Part shown: piece by piece, positions 44,349-54,898 of the stretch | How the letters are laid out: each line of letters begins with the position of its first letter | Numbering within the stretch: the stretch's first letter is position 1 | Notes under the pieces: model-generated | What the model saw: only the letters and a program-made list of their open reading frames with translations | Database searches by the model: none | What the model was told of the DNA's origin: nothing | Source of the DNA: Globisporangium splendens | Lineage: Eukaryota > Oomycota > Peronosporomycetes > Pythiales > Pythiaceae | Direction of reading: 5' to 3' | DNA: 64,000 bases | Assembly: GCA_006386115.1 (NCBI GenBank) | Contig: VFIW01000006.1 | Coordinates: forward strand, 618,642 to 682,641 | Position numbers and translations under genes: made by a program

Positions 44349-45167
44349 TTTGCCTTTTGAAGACGTCAAATGATGTAGAAAAAAGAAAAGGTAATATGAA
44401 GACTGAAAAGCCTTCTTTTAGTCAAGTATGCATGATATAGAGGATATGATCAATGCACTGCTTTATGTGATAAATTGTCGCAAAGGAGAATTGTATTGCA
44501 TTCCGAGTCGGTGTTGATACTGCTCTCTAAGTCTCGCGATCCTCTGATTGTAGAAGCACGACTTCATGGCATTGAGCGTCTACTCCTGGTTTCTACATTG
44601 CGTATATTTGCCCAACGGATTCCGATAGTATTTGACTGTTGCTCGACGATATGGAGCGTTTTTGGCATGCTGGTGGTGTTGCGCTGTCCACTGCACGCAG
44701 CAAACAAATGGGCAACATTTCTGAAGGATCAATTAATTGCTTTTTTGTGCATTGCTTGATTGAGACGATTGCTTTTGGAAAAAGTTGCTGTTGTTGACCG
44801 ACTCACTTCAACTTCCGTTCGTGTTGCACGAAGGTTTCTAGACATCCAGTTCCTTGCAGCAACGCAATCACAAAAAGCACTTTTTTTTGATGTGGTTAAA
44901 GACAATGATGATGCGACTTCAACAGGGTTTCAGAATGTCGCAACGCACTTGTTGTCGCCTATAAATTTATAATTGCTAAATACAAGCACACAAGCGAAAA
45001 TGCACCAACTAATAGTTATTTACAGTAATAGTTTCCATAAATCGATAATTCCTCGCATAAAACGCGCGCATTGTCCAGTCCCATGATCCTCACATTCCTC
45101 CCTAACAAAAAGGAATCTTCAGTGCACTTTCGTGTTCAGGGAAACGAAGAAGAAGAAGGCGACCAAG
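44349..45167. other. Divergent region between DCAF15-like gene and WASHC4
   Basis: 819 bp, clearly AT-richer than its flanks, especially 44380-44480 and 44960-45060. An open frame at 44475-44759 has no recognisable similarity and starts without an ATG context I trust. No gene called. Confidence 0.5.
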
Positions 45168-48100
45168 ATGAGCGCCACGGCCGCGAAGAAAAGCGGCGAG
45201 AAGGACCGCGAGGAGAAGCCAACGTCGCCCGTGGCCGCGTCGGCCTCCCGCCGATCATCGTCCACGGGCGAGCGCGAGAGCGAGCTGCGCCGCTCGAGCA
45301 TCTCGGACGAGTCGAGTCCCGCGTCGTCGCCGCGCCGCCGCAATGAGCGTCCGCGGTTCGACTCGAAGGCGTCCTGGGCGGACTCGACGCGCTTCGATAT
45401 GGGGCGAGCGGACTCGCGCGCCTCGGAGATCTCGGCACGCGACCTGCGCCTCACGATGATGTCCAAGTCGCACCACAGCAACGGCCGCCATCGCTCGGAC
45501 TCACGAGCATCGCGCATGTCCCGAGCGTCGAGTCGAGCCGGCAGCGGAGGGGTTCGCGGGAGAAACTCGTCGTTTGTGTCGAACTTTGGGGTTCAGAAGA
45601 ACCGGAAAGACAGCAACGCGCTCTCCACGATTACGGAGAACTGGAACTTTGCCGACGACCAGTTTGGAAGTCCCTTTTCCGATTTCGATGCGCAAGGTAA
45701 GGGTGACGGTTGATAGGGGCGGCATCTTTTCCAAGGGAGCGAAGCACTGTTATCTATTTGCTGATGTGTGAAACTCGCTTGCTACTGTTTCTAGATCAAC
45801 CGATTCGTGAGCAGCTGCAGCGCGGATTGAACATTATCAACGACCACACGGTAGGAGCGACCTGAGTTGGCCATCATTCGACACATGTTCGCGAACTGAC
45901 GGAGTCGTTCGTGTGCTACTTTTTGGCGTATTGTAGACAAAGTTGAAGGAAATCGAAGATGCGATCACTGCTGCCATGTCGGAAGTGTGGGGGTATTGGG
46001 TACGTTTTTCCCATTCTCATTTGCTGCTTCTTTATTTGCATGCGAGGTTAGAATCCTAACCTGTGCGCTTTGCTTGTACAAACCACTACGAACCACAGGC
46101 CGATCCGATTCAGTTATTTTTGCACCCTGCCGAGCGCGTCGATGTGCAAGATCTCATCAATACGGACAATGAGCTTTTCAACAAAGTGCTGACGGTCTTT
46201 TCCGTGCTCTGCGATGAAATCTCGGAGCTGAAAGTGACCGTCGAAGACAACTTTTACCCTGCGCTGATCATGTTCGGACAAGCGTGTCACGGCGAAGAGG
46301 GCGAAGTGAAAGCTGGCGAAGATGAAGTTCACATCGGACGCATGCTTCCCTTTTTCCAAGATATCTCCAACTTTGTGGATCGTTGCAACGCCATTACGAT
46401 CAACATGATCCACCAGTTGGCGAGTCTATACCAGAGCTTCCAGAAGCTGTGGAAGTCGACGTTTAAGCTCGTGCACTTGCACCCGGTGTTCGATGCGCTT
46501 GCCAGCTTGCTCGAAGTCATGATCACGATCGACGCCATCGTCATTGACAACCCGAACATCATCACGTCGTGGGACAAGTACAAGCGGATGATGCAGTACG
46601 TGCGCGCGGATCCTGCGAGATACAACATCACCGTCGATCGTGTGAAGCAGTTTGAGCGTCTTCTGGTGAGTTTGGACCAGACGATCATGAGTGCGCAGGT
46701 TTTCCAGACGTGTATCGAGCAGGACTTTGAGGCATTCTCGTCCTTGGATCCTGGTGACGAAGACGACGAAGACCGCAGTGACGATGGCGAGAGTGGACGT
46801 GCGAGCAGTGACCGCGAATCGAAGATCGACATTCGAGCGAATCGTGTGTTCTTGGACGAGTTCTTGCATTGCATCAGTGCCCGGCTGGGTCTCGCGGAAG
46901 CAGCGGTCAACTCGTCAACGGAGACGTACGAACGCGACAACCTCGTGGGGACAGCGGGTTTGTACGTTTTGCACCGCCGCTTGCAACCACCAAATGTGCC
47001 TGCCGACCCAGCACTTTACAAGCGCTTGTGGGAAACCCAGATGAAAGCACCGTGTGTCACCATTTGCGGTAAAATTCTCTGGTACATTCCAGATTTCCTG
47101 CTCAAGTATGCTCCGATGAACTCGAAGAAGTTGCAGCCTGCAGATTTTATCCAATTCCGCCGTGAGTATTTGCATTCCCTGGATGAAGCATTCCCAGCAG
47201 ACGTAGCGTCGGCAAAGATGGAGCTGAATGCGTGGCTCGTTCGCATGGAGTCGTTTTTTCAGCCCACGACACGTGGAATGGGGGATGCGTCACGGACACT
47301 CAGTGTGCGAGGAAACTTGATCCTGAAAGGTTTGATCCTCGCCAAGCGGGTACAAACGATGATGCACACGCTCGTGAACCTGCACTTGGCTCTTGGTATT
47401 CCGATGCAAAAGCGTGTGGTGCGTCCGCTGTACACGTGCATCGAGATCTTGAAGGCTGTGGAGTTCATGCTTGCACGAAAGAATCCTATCCTCGCCGAGT
47501 CCTCGTCTCTCCTTCTTCGTCAAGTCACGCACTCGCTGTTTGGGTTTTTCCGACCTCTGAAGGCCAAGCTCGAAGCAAGCAAGCGATTCGATGATACAAA
47601 GCTGGACGTGCTCGCTGCCGTGACAGTGCTTGAAGATATTCTACACAGTGGCGAATCGTTTTCGTACACTCGCATCACTGTGCTGGACCTCGCGACCCAA
47701 ATCGCGTTAATTTCTCCAGATAACGGTGCTGCAAGTGTCGCTGGAAGTGAAGCTGACAATGGGCCGATTGGTCTCAAGAACGCCGAGGAGCCGATCAAAC
47801 TCATCTGGAAGTTGCGTCTACTGAGCGATTTCCAGCGAAAGATCCGCAATGCCTGCGATTGCTCGTTCTTCTACTGGAGCCGCGAACTTCTTCACCCGTT
47901 CTTGCACGATTTGTACGCGCAACCAGAGCAAGCGAACCGCATTCAGTACGTCATTGGTGGATTTCTCGATGCGATCAAATTGTTGCGTGGTGCCCAACAT
48001 GAAACGGACAATGCGGTCTACGTGAATGCGTACTCGTCGTTTATCGATTCCGTCATCGAAGAGGAGATCGTGAGCACGCTTTGCATGGATGTGGAAAACG

Positions 48101-49763
48101 ATCTCCGTCTGCATATTCACTCGGTTCACCTGGATCATTTGGATGCACCGAACCCGAAGAGCGACAACTTCAAGGTGCTGCACTACTACCTGGACCTGCG
48201 TCCGATCCGTCTTCACGGGAAGACGCTGGACTTGCGCCAACAAGTGACGCACTACTTGGAAAACACGTTTTACAATCTCACGACCGTGGCTTTGCACGAC
48301 TGGAAAACGTATGGGGAAATGCGCAACTTGGCGAACGACAAGTATGGGTTGAGCCTCGCGGATAACCACTTGCCTATGGGTTCGTTGGACCAAGGCTTGG
48401 ATATTCTGCAGATCATGCGCAACATCCAGATCTTCGTCGCGCGATACAACTACAACCTGAACCAGCAATTCTTCCTGGAACGACGAAGCGACAAAGGTTC
48501 GCGTCACCTCAACTCGATCAACATCCACTCGATCGCGAGCTCCATTCGCACACACGGCATGGGTATCATGAACACAACGGTGAACTTTACGTATCAGTTC
48601 CTCACGAAGAAGTTCGACATCTTCTCGCAGTTCCTTTTTGACGAGTACATCAAGAGTTACCTGCAACGTGAAAAGCGATGGTACAAGAAGCACCGCGACG
48701 ACAAAGAAGTGGACAACAAGTACCCGTTTGAGCGTGCGTTCCAGTTCAACAAGGACATTCGCAAGCTTGGTGTCTCCGACTCGGGAAAGACGTTCTTGGA
48801 TCAGTTCCGTATGCTGATCACGGAAATCGGCAATGCGCTTGGCTACGTGCGTATGGTGCGGTCGGCTGGTATGAACTACTGCAGTAATGCGATCAAGTTT
48901 GTGCCGGACTTGAACCACACGCATTTCAAGTTTGAAGCGTACGCAGGCGATGGTCTGCCGCAGGAAACGGACGAAGAGACTGGTGAAGTAACGCAGTCTG
49001 AGATCACTGGCGCAAAATTGTCGCGAGAAACCGTGATCGCAGCCAAGAACCTCGACTCAGTGATCTCGACGTTGGCCAAGAACTTCTCCGAGAACAATGA
49101 CTACTTCAAGGTGCTCGTGAAGGTGTTCCAGGACGTGACGGCGAGTGACGAGCAAAAGCATCTGGTGAACTTTTACCACATCATCCCAGCGCTCACAATC
49201 AATTTCGTCGAGACCACGGTGCAGGCGAAAGATCTAATGTACAAGAACACGCGTCGTCGTGAATCGTACTTTTCGGACGACGGCTTTGCGATTGGGCTCG
49301 CATACATTTTGGCGATTCTGAACCAAGGAGAGGTACGTTTCGATGCATTCGCAGCAATGCCTGTCCATTCTGGTTACCTTGTGATTCTAACTCTTGCTGC
49401 ATGTGATTGTAAATTTCTAGGCTTTTGACGCATTGCATTGGTTCGAAGAAGTGGTGCGCAAGTACAAGGACGAAGAGGACGCTTACAACGTGAGTGCTGC
49501 GTAATAAGTTTACATGCTGAAAGGGTGCGACTGACCATGCAATCGTATTGCTGATGCGTCTGTAGTTGAAACAAGCCGAGCGAGAAGAGCGCAAGAAGGA
49601 GCAGGCGCTGCGACAGCAGAAGGAGACGACGGCCGAGCTGATCGACGACGAGGAGGAAGTGCACACGCTGCAGCTCACAGCCAAGCGCATTGAGCTCAAT
49701 CGCCGCGAGTTTGATCTGCTGGACTGGTCGCTCAACGGCGCGCGGATCTTCTTCAAGGACTAA
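45168..49763 (+). CDS. WASHC4: WASH complex subunit 4 (SWIP/KIAA1033) homolog
   Basis: Subunit of the WASH regulatory complex, which activates Arp2/3 on endosomes. Exons 45168-45696, 45795-45850, 45937-45999, 46099-49332, 49421-49489, 49566-49763; 1382 residues. Residues 1-175 are Ser/Arg-rich and disordered, with no counterpart in human SWIP. Conserved blocks follow in human order: IGRMLPFFQDISNFVDRC, TFYNLTTVALHDWKTYGEMR, MGSLDQGLDILQIMRNIQIF, SIRTHGMGIMNTTVNFTYQF, KYPFERAFQFNKDIRKLGV, GNALGYVRMVRSAGMNYCSN and FDLLDWSLNGARIFFKD at the end. An acidic insert (DPGDEDDEDRSDDGE) lies near residue 405. Exon 4 is an unbroken 3.2-kb coding block. Its complex partner WASHC3 is encoded 5 kb downstream. 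Confidence 0.95.
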
Positions 49764-50093
49764 GGAAACAGTGACAAAAAAGCACTTACATGAAGCGGGC
49801 AGCAGATCAGCCAACTGAACGCAGTGATGCCACAGCCGCAAAAGCGATCTGTCCAAAGTAACCAATCGTTCATTCATTTTCACACAGCCATATAGTCCAC
49901 ATACCCCTTCCACCCGTCCGCCTATGCACGGAAGAGCTCCATTTCACTAACACAGTTTTTGGCAAACAGACCCACCAACAAAGCGCACCCGCCACGATCT
50001 TCGTCTTCTTTCGCGTTCGCCGCTTTCGCACTCTGTGGCAGTCGTTGCATACACGCTGCAGATGACACTGCCGCATGCGTTCGTGATGGTCGT
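49764..50093. other. Convergent intergenic region
   Basis: 3' flanks of WASHC4 (plus) and the 52-residue gene (minus). Nothing coding seen. Confidence 0.5.
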
Positions 50094-50403
50094 TTACTGG
50101 CGCTTCTTAATCGAGCGCTTTGATGAGTTGGTAGTGTCTTGAAGAAACTTCATCACCCAGTAGCCCTATAGGCACAAATACAAACACACGTTAGGCATCA
50201 CACAAACCAAGCAACGCGCATGCACATGCGCGTCATGCCCAGAGCAAAGCAAGAAATGAATGGCACCCACCCATGTACAGCGCTAGGGAGACATAGGGAT
50301 AGATCGCATTTCTTACCAACACCAGCACGTGCAGCCCCACGAGTCCGTACACGAACGCGTTCAGGCCGACGCCAAAGCCCGGGCCCAAGAGTCCGCCCTC
50401 CAT
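50094..50403 (-). CDS. Small single-pass ER membrane protein (52 residues)
   Basis: Exons on the minus strand: 50403-50317 (29 codons) and 50165-50094 (23 codons plus stop), joined by a 151-bp GTAAGA...CCTATAG intron in phase 0. The product starts MEGGLLGPGFGVGLNAFVYG, continues with a hydrophobic span ending HVLVLGYWVMKF, and finishes with a basic tail NSSKRSIKKRQ. The final four residues, KKRQ, fit the KKxx dilysine ER-retrieval signal. Clean splice sites, a balanced hydrophobic/basic layout and an in-phase join argue for a real gene. I do not recognise the family. Transcription data would be needed to prove it. Confidence 0.5.
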
Positions 50404-51046
50404 GCCGCCGTCTGCTGTTTCGTTGATGAGCGAGTGAGTGGCTGGTCTTCTGCTGCTGCTGTTTGCGCTGCTGTTTGCGCTGCTGTTTGCGCTGCTGCTT
50501 GCTTGCTTCTGTCTGATTGTTCGCTCCTGGCGGCTGCGATGGCGCTTCTTCGAGCTTCGTTTTCTTCTCTTGTTTTTACTACTGTTTCTTTAGTTTTATA
50601 TAAGCACAGGACTTGTTGAACCGTACAATTTGTACGTACATATATAAACTTAGCAAGGCTCATCCACATCGAGATGCTCACGAAAACAGATAGTCTCTCT
50701 AATATTGCGGAGCATTGCTTCGCTGTTGAGCAGTGCCAAGTGCCGAAAGAGGCTTTATGTTTCATGAACTCTGTGACGTGATGCAAAAAGAGCTCCCCGT
50801 ATTCGCTTGTAAAGTTCCCAATTTAATATAGAAGCTGATGCCAAATGCTGATGTCGATCGGTGTCGAGTTCCTAAAGTTGAGGGATGGAAACGAAGCGCA
50901 AGCGCATCCCTCTATGTTCAACACCTGCCTACCTGCCTGCTTGCTTGCTTGCCCGCCCGCTTGCACGTCTGCCTGCATGCCTACCTGCATGCAGATCGCG
51001 ACCTGAGAGTCCCGCATACCACTGTACTCTCCTTCCTTCCCCCTCC
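50404..51046. other. Intergenic region with short tandem repeats
   Basis: Contains three to four copies of a 12-bp unit (GCTGCTGTTTGC) at about 50453-50500, and a TGCTTGC/TGCCTGC-rich tract at 50930-51000. Open frames here (for example an Ala-Gln-Thr repeat on the minus strand) follow from the microsatellites and are not called. Confidence 0.55.
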
Positions 51047-53272
51047 CTACCGCTTGGCCATTTCGGAGAGCCGCGCGAGGTCAAAACCCGGGGGCAGACC
51101 GTGAAGCCCCTGCGCAGACAAAGTGCGCGTGTGCTGCTGCAAGTACATGACGCCGGCGGCGCAGAGCAGCATGATCGGCGCGCGGAGCCACCCGAGGTCG
51201 AGACTCGATGTGGGCTGCGGCAGCAGCGACTCGTAGAGATCCAACCGGCAGGACGACGGCATGCGCGATGAACCATTGGCGTTTGTCTCGATGACGGCGT
51301 AATGGACTGCGAGCGACGCCGGGTGCACGCTCGGCTCCTTCCCGACACTGATCCCAATCACGAACTCGGCTTTCGAAGGCAAATCTGATGTCGTGTTGTC
51401 AGGAGAAAACCATGCGCTGTTGCTGCTGAGCAGTGGCATATGCGTATGTTCTGCGATGTACGCTGGTCCCATGTCGTCGTGGCTTGTTCGATACAACACC
51501 GTCTCGGTATTCGTCGCCATGATGAGGTAGCCTGGGATCGCTTTCAGCGCCGTTTGATGCTGTTGATGGTGGTCGTTTGATGGAAGTTGCAGGTACAATG
51601 CGAGCATCCGCTGTTTGGGCAGCAGCTGGTCGACCAGCACGCAGCTCGGTTCGCTTTCGTCCTCTTCGGTCTCGATGCCGGTGACTCACGCGCTTCTTCT
51701 TTTTCTTCGCATTCGGTCCAAGTGCACGAGCCGAAACACTAGACCTCGGCCACTGCTCGTGCCCGTGTAGATCGTCGAGTGCCGCCACGGGTCGCTCTCG
51801 ATGCTCGTGATCGTGTCCATTGATGAGGCTTCGCACGCGACCCCACGCACAATCGTCTGGTCCTAGGCGTTGATGAACTGGATGCGATTCCCACTCGCAA
51901 ATGCCACAATACCCGATGCCAGCACTTTGAATTGCATGATACTGCTGCTAGTGGACACTCCTTGATCACAGCCACTTGTAGCATCAATGGTTTTGATGAA
52001 TGTGCCATTCTCGCCATGGAAGAACGAGAATTCGCCGCGTGCAGTGGCTGCGATCACGTACGCGTGGCTGTAGAACGAAACAACAGCGATCTTGCCGTCG
52101 TGGAATCTTTCTCTTTCAGCAGTGTTGGAGCTCCTTTCGTCATGGCCAGTCATTCGAAAGACCAAGTCAAAGTCCACGTGCAGGTAGTTGGCCGCGGGCG
52201 ACGTCGTGACCTTTGCGCTTGTGCGCCATGGAAGGTGAAGCGGCACTCCCATCCAGTTCGTTTCGCGCATATGGTGATGATGGTACGGAGACCGCAGCAT
52301 GCACATTGCGACATCGAATCGTCCCTGTCGCCGATAACCTCCAGACAGCAGACGCTTGTTGTACAGCACGCGCAGTTTGTACAAGTTGATGGCGCTGTTT
52401 TCACTCAGCGTTGCAAAGTACGACATGCGCTCCGATGCAAAGAAATAGTCGGTGATCCTTGTCCTACTCGATGCACCTGGCGCGTGGTCAAACAGCGCGT
52501 GCTGCCACACGAGCTCTTTCGTGGTCGGGTGCAGCAAATCCATGTGGCCGTGCGCCATGTCGAAGACCAGTAGGAACTGGAGAAGCGGCCAGGATGACGC
52601 AGAGTGACCAAGGCTCCCAGCCTGGCGCGTTTTGGGGACTCGGCCAGGTTGCATGCTGGCGTGGTTCTTTTTGCTCGTGGGGCTGGCGTTTGGACAGAAC
52701 GACAGCAAAACCATTCGCGTCGATCCTACTCGATTCGCTGTGCAGCTTTTGCTGCCTTTGATCTCGGTGTCACGGCAAGTCCGAGTCGCGTTGGGTGGAG
52801 ATGGCAGGGCAATGGAATGCGAACTGTGAAGCGCGAACCAGTCACTGAACTGCTGGATGCCTCCTGTTTTCTGCTGTTGGTGCTGATACGAGCGCTGATG
52901 TTCCTGCTGCTTTGCGATCCGCTTTGCTTGAGTCTCTTGCTGCTTCGTGCTGCTGCTGTTGCTTGTTGTCCGCGAGACTGTATCTGGATCTTCCTCGTAC
53001 TGAGCGAGCAGTGCTCTAACGATCGACGCCTTGCGCGTATAGAGCTCGATCTGGCGCTTGACAGCGGCTTGCTCAGTGTCGAGAAGCTTCGCGAGTAGGC
53101 GAGCATCTCCGTCAAATCGCCACAGCGGGTGAGTCAATGGAGTGTCCTTCAAAACTGCTTCATCTTGAACAGGAACCACTAAAGTTGGCTGGACGAACAG
53201 AAGCACGAGAAGCCAAAAGCACGCGCGAATGAGCCACTGAGTATTAGAGACGGATGCATGGAATGGCATCAT
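51047..53272 (-). pseudogene. Type I membrane protein with beta-propeller-like ectodomain, two in-frame stops
   Basis: Read from the ATG at 53272, one frame reaches 51047 with two interruptions: TAG at 51863-51865 (IQFINA-stop-DQTIVRG) and TGA at 51686-51688 (RRKRRSA-stop-VTGIE). It has a hydrophobic leader (WLIRACFWLLVLLFVQPTLV), a Gln-rich helical segment, then repeated strand patterns (LLQFLLVFDMAHGHMDLL, KIAVVSFYSHAYVIAATARG, GIVAFASGNRIQFINA, TSIESDPWRHSTIYTGTSSG) that suggest a propeller. A C-terminal span (RAPIMLLCAAGVMYL) and short cytosolic tail follow. Coding character is preserved on both sides of each stop. A GTGAGT donor overlaps the TGA, but no acceptor keeps the downstream frame. 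Family not recognised. Confidence 0.55.
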
Positions 53273-53545
53273 CTCTCTCTCTCTCTTCTCTTGTCCAGTA
53301 CCAGCAGCAGCAAAGCGAGAATACCTTCTCCACTGGCAAAAAGACTGGAAGGTCGAGGCACTAGGCAACCAACCAACCACCTCTTCACGAGTCCAGCGTA
53401 ACGGCTTCATTTTACTCAGGTGGTCTGTTTCGTAAATAATCAGGCTGCTTTTGTTTCTCTCAATGACCAAACTCACAACCTTGGAGTTCATGTGCGCTTC
53501 CTTATCTTGATCCTCTCTGTGCGAGACTCGGATTGCTGCTATCAT

Positions 53546-54493
53546 CTAGAATTGGCTCGTTGGAACTCGTGGAGCTCCACGTGGATCCAGGTAATCGATA
53601 TGCGTTGTTAAAGCTTGGTTCTTACTGGAATGATTGGCGTGCTGAGAACATTTGCCCTGGTATCGAGCAGGTGCACTGCAATCTGCGTACGTGCAGCGTT
53701 TGCCGCCGCCGTGCTTGGCGCAGAACCCACCGCCGCGATCGTTCTTGGCGCATCCTTCGACACGGCACGCGACCGACCCACCATGGGTCGCGCAAAAACC
53801 ATTTCGTTGGGCACCTTTCTCGCATCCCTGAAGTCCGCACCGCTGCCCTCCTCCATGCTGTCGACAGAATCCATTGCCCTGACTGCTCTTCTCGCATCCG
53901 TTCACCTGGCAGCGCACGCCACCGCCATGCGCTTTGCACCGCCCAGTCAGTTGCGCAGCTTTCGCGCATCCGTCTTCTTCACAGCGCGGACCTCCTCCAT
54001 GGCGAATGCATCGTCCGCCGCGTTGACTCGAGCGCGTGCAACCGTCGACATCGCATCGTTTGCCTCCGCCATGGCTCTTGCAGTGGCCACGCGAGCGCAC
54101 GCGTTTCGTGCAACCGGGTATAACGCATAGCCCATCGAGCGACTTGAACTTCATCAGGTGCAAATGGGTATTCGGGGGCTCGTCTTGGATCGATTGAACG
54201 TCCTCGGAGAGCTCGGTTTTCGGCTCGTGTCCATCGTTTTCATCTGCTGGTGGCTCATTGGCATGCGGACCATTCACTGCACTTGGATGCGCTGTTATAT
54301 GCTCTACGTTGCGCTTGAGCCTGCTTTCGGACCGAGTATTAGCAGGAATTGATGGCTGAAGCGGCAGTTGAGCGACAAGAAGCGCAATTCCGCCTGTGCT
54401 GCTGCTGTCCTGAGTGGCAGCGAGGCGGAAATACGCGTTCGCGGATGCCGGGAAGAGCGCCGCGAAGTCGCGGATCGGGTCGTCGCTTGCCAT
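53546..54493 (-). CDS. WRKY19-like zinc-knuckle repeat protein, seven repeats
   Basis: 315 residues from the ATG at 54493 (MASDDPIRDFAALFPASANA), selected by similarity to the starts at 28959 and 30359. After a disordered linker, seven Cys/His repeats (about residues 125-290) of the form GCxxxxxxxGxCxxHGGGxRC; the sixth carries HGGSVAC, the same slot that deviates in the 30359 relative. This one-to-one correspondence shows a gene duplication with a conserved repeat order. It ends in a short tail (HIDYLDPRGAPRVPTSQF). Head-to-head with WASHC3 across 405 bp. Zinc binding inferred; function unknown. Confidence 0.82.
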   Translation of the reverse strand: MASDDPIRDFAALFPASANAYFRLAATQDSSSTGGIALLVAQLPLQPSIPANTRSESRLKRNVEHITAHPSAVNGPHANEPPADENDGHEPKTELSEDVQSIQDEPPNTHLHLMKFKSLDGLCVIPGCTKRVRSRGHCKSHGGGKRCDVDGCTRSSQRGGRCIRHGGGPRCEEDGCAKAAQLTGRCKAHGGGVRCQVNGCEKSSQGNGFCRQHGGGQRCGLQGCEKGAQRNGFCATHGGSVACRVEGCAKNDRGGGFCAKHGGGKRCTYADCSAPARYQGKCSQHANHSSKNQALTTHIDYLDPRGAPRVPTSQF

Positions 54494-54898
54494 GGCGACG
54501 TTTGCAGAGAGATGGCGCAGCGCACGTGACGCAACGAACACGAGCGAAGACGGCAATAAGGCGCACGCTGTGTGCGCTTTGTTTCCTCGTTGTGATTACG
54601 ACAGTTCAAATGTTTGACCGTTTGCATATTTGTGGTGCACTGTACGCTGTTCGCAACTCCACTCTTTCCGTTGCGCATCCGCAACAACATTCGACAAAAC
54701 CCAGTTTCCATTGATTCTGTTAAGGTTGCGGATGCGCAACGTTAAAAAGATCGTCACATTGACTTTTGCTGTTGCACACAGATCATTTGGAACCCTCTCG
54801 AATCCGATGCTGCATTATAACATCTCTTCCTAAAGGGTTTGCGCGTCTCAAGTCGAAGTGGGGAAACATTCAGAAAAGAGAGAACCAAGAGAAGGAAG
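54494..54898. other. Divergent promoter region of zinc-knuckle gene and WASHC3
   Basis: 405 bp between head-to-head start codons. It contains the paired dyad motif at 54669-54741. No gene seen. Confidence 0.55.
54669..54741. promoter_or_regulatory. Paired palindromic element (GTTGCG-N4-CGCAAC twice)
   Basis: CGTTGCGCATCCGCAAC at 54669-54685 and GTTGCGGATGCGCAACG at 54725-54741 are perfect reverse complements of each other, and each arm is itself a dyad (GTTGCG, 4-bp spacer, CGCAAC). The centres are 56 bp apart in the shared upstream region. This looks like two binding sites for a dimeric factor; a cruciform or hairpin is the alternative reading. Confidence 0.5.

Noticed and set aside
44475..44759. 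Possible small gene (94 codons)
   Set aside because: Begins at a weak start in AT-rich DNA, no recognisable family or splice context.
47818..48924. 368-codon minus-strand open frame
   Set aside because: Lies wholly opposite the long WASHC4 exon, whose protein matches SWIP throughout.
50361..50786. Minus-strand frame with Ala-Gln-Thr repeats
   Set aside because: Created by the 12-bp microsatellite and overlaps the better-supported 52-residue gene in another frame.
51600..51690. GTGAGT donor near 51690 as an intron removing the TGA
   Set aside because: The nearest good acceptor (CAAACAG) would put the downstream, clearly coding region out of frame.
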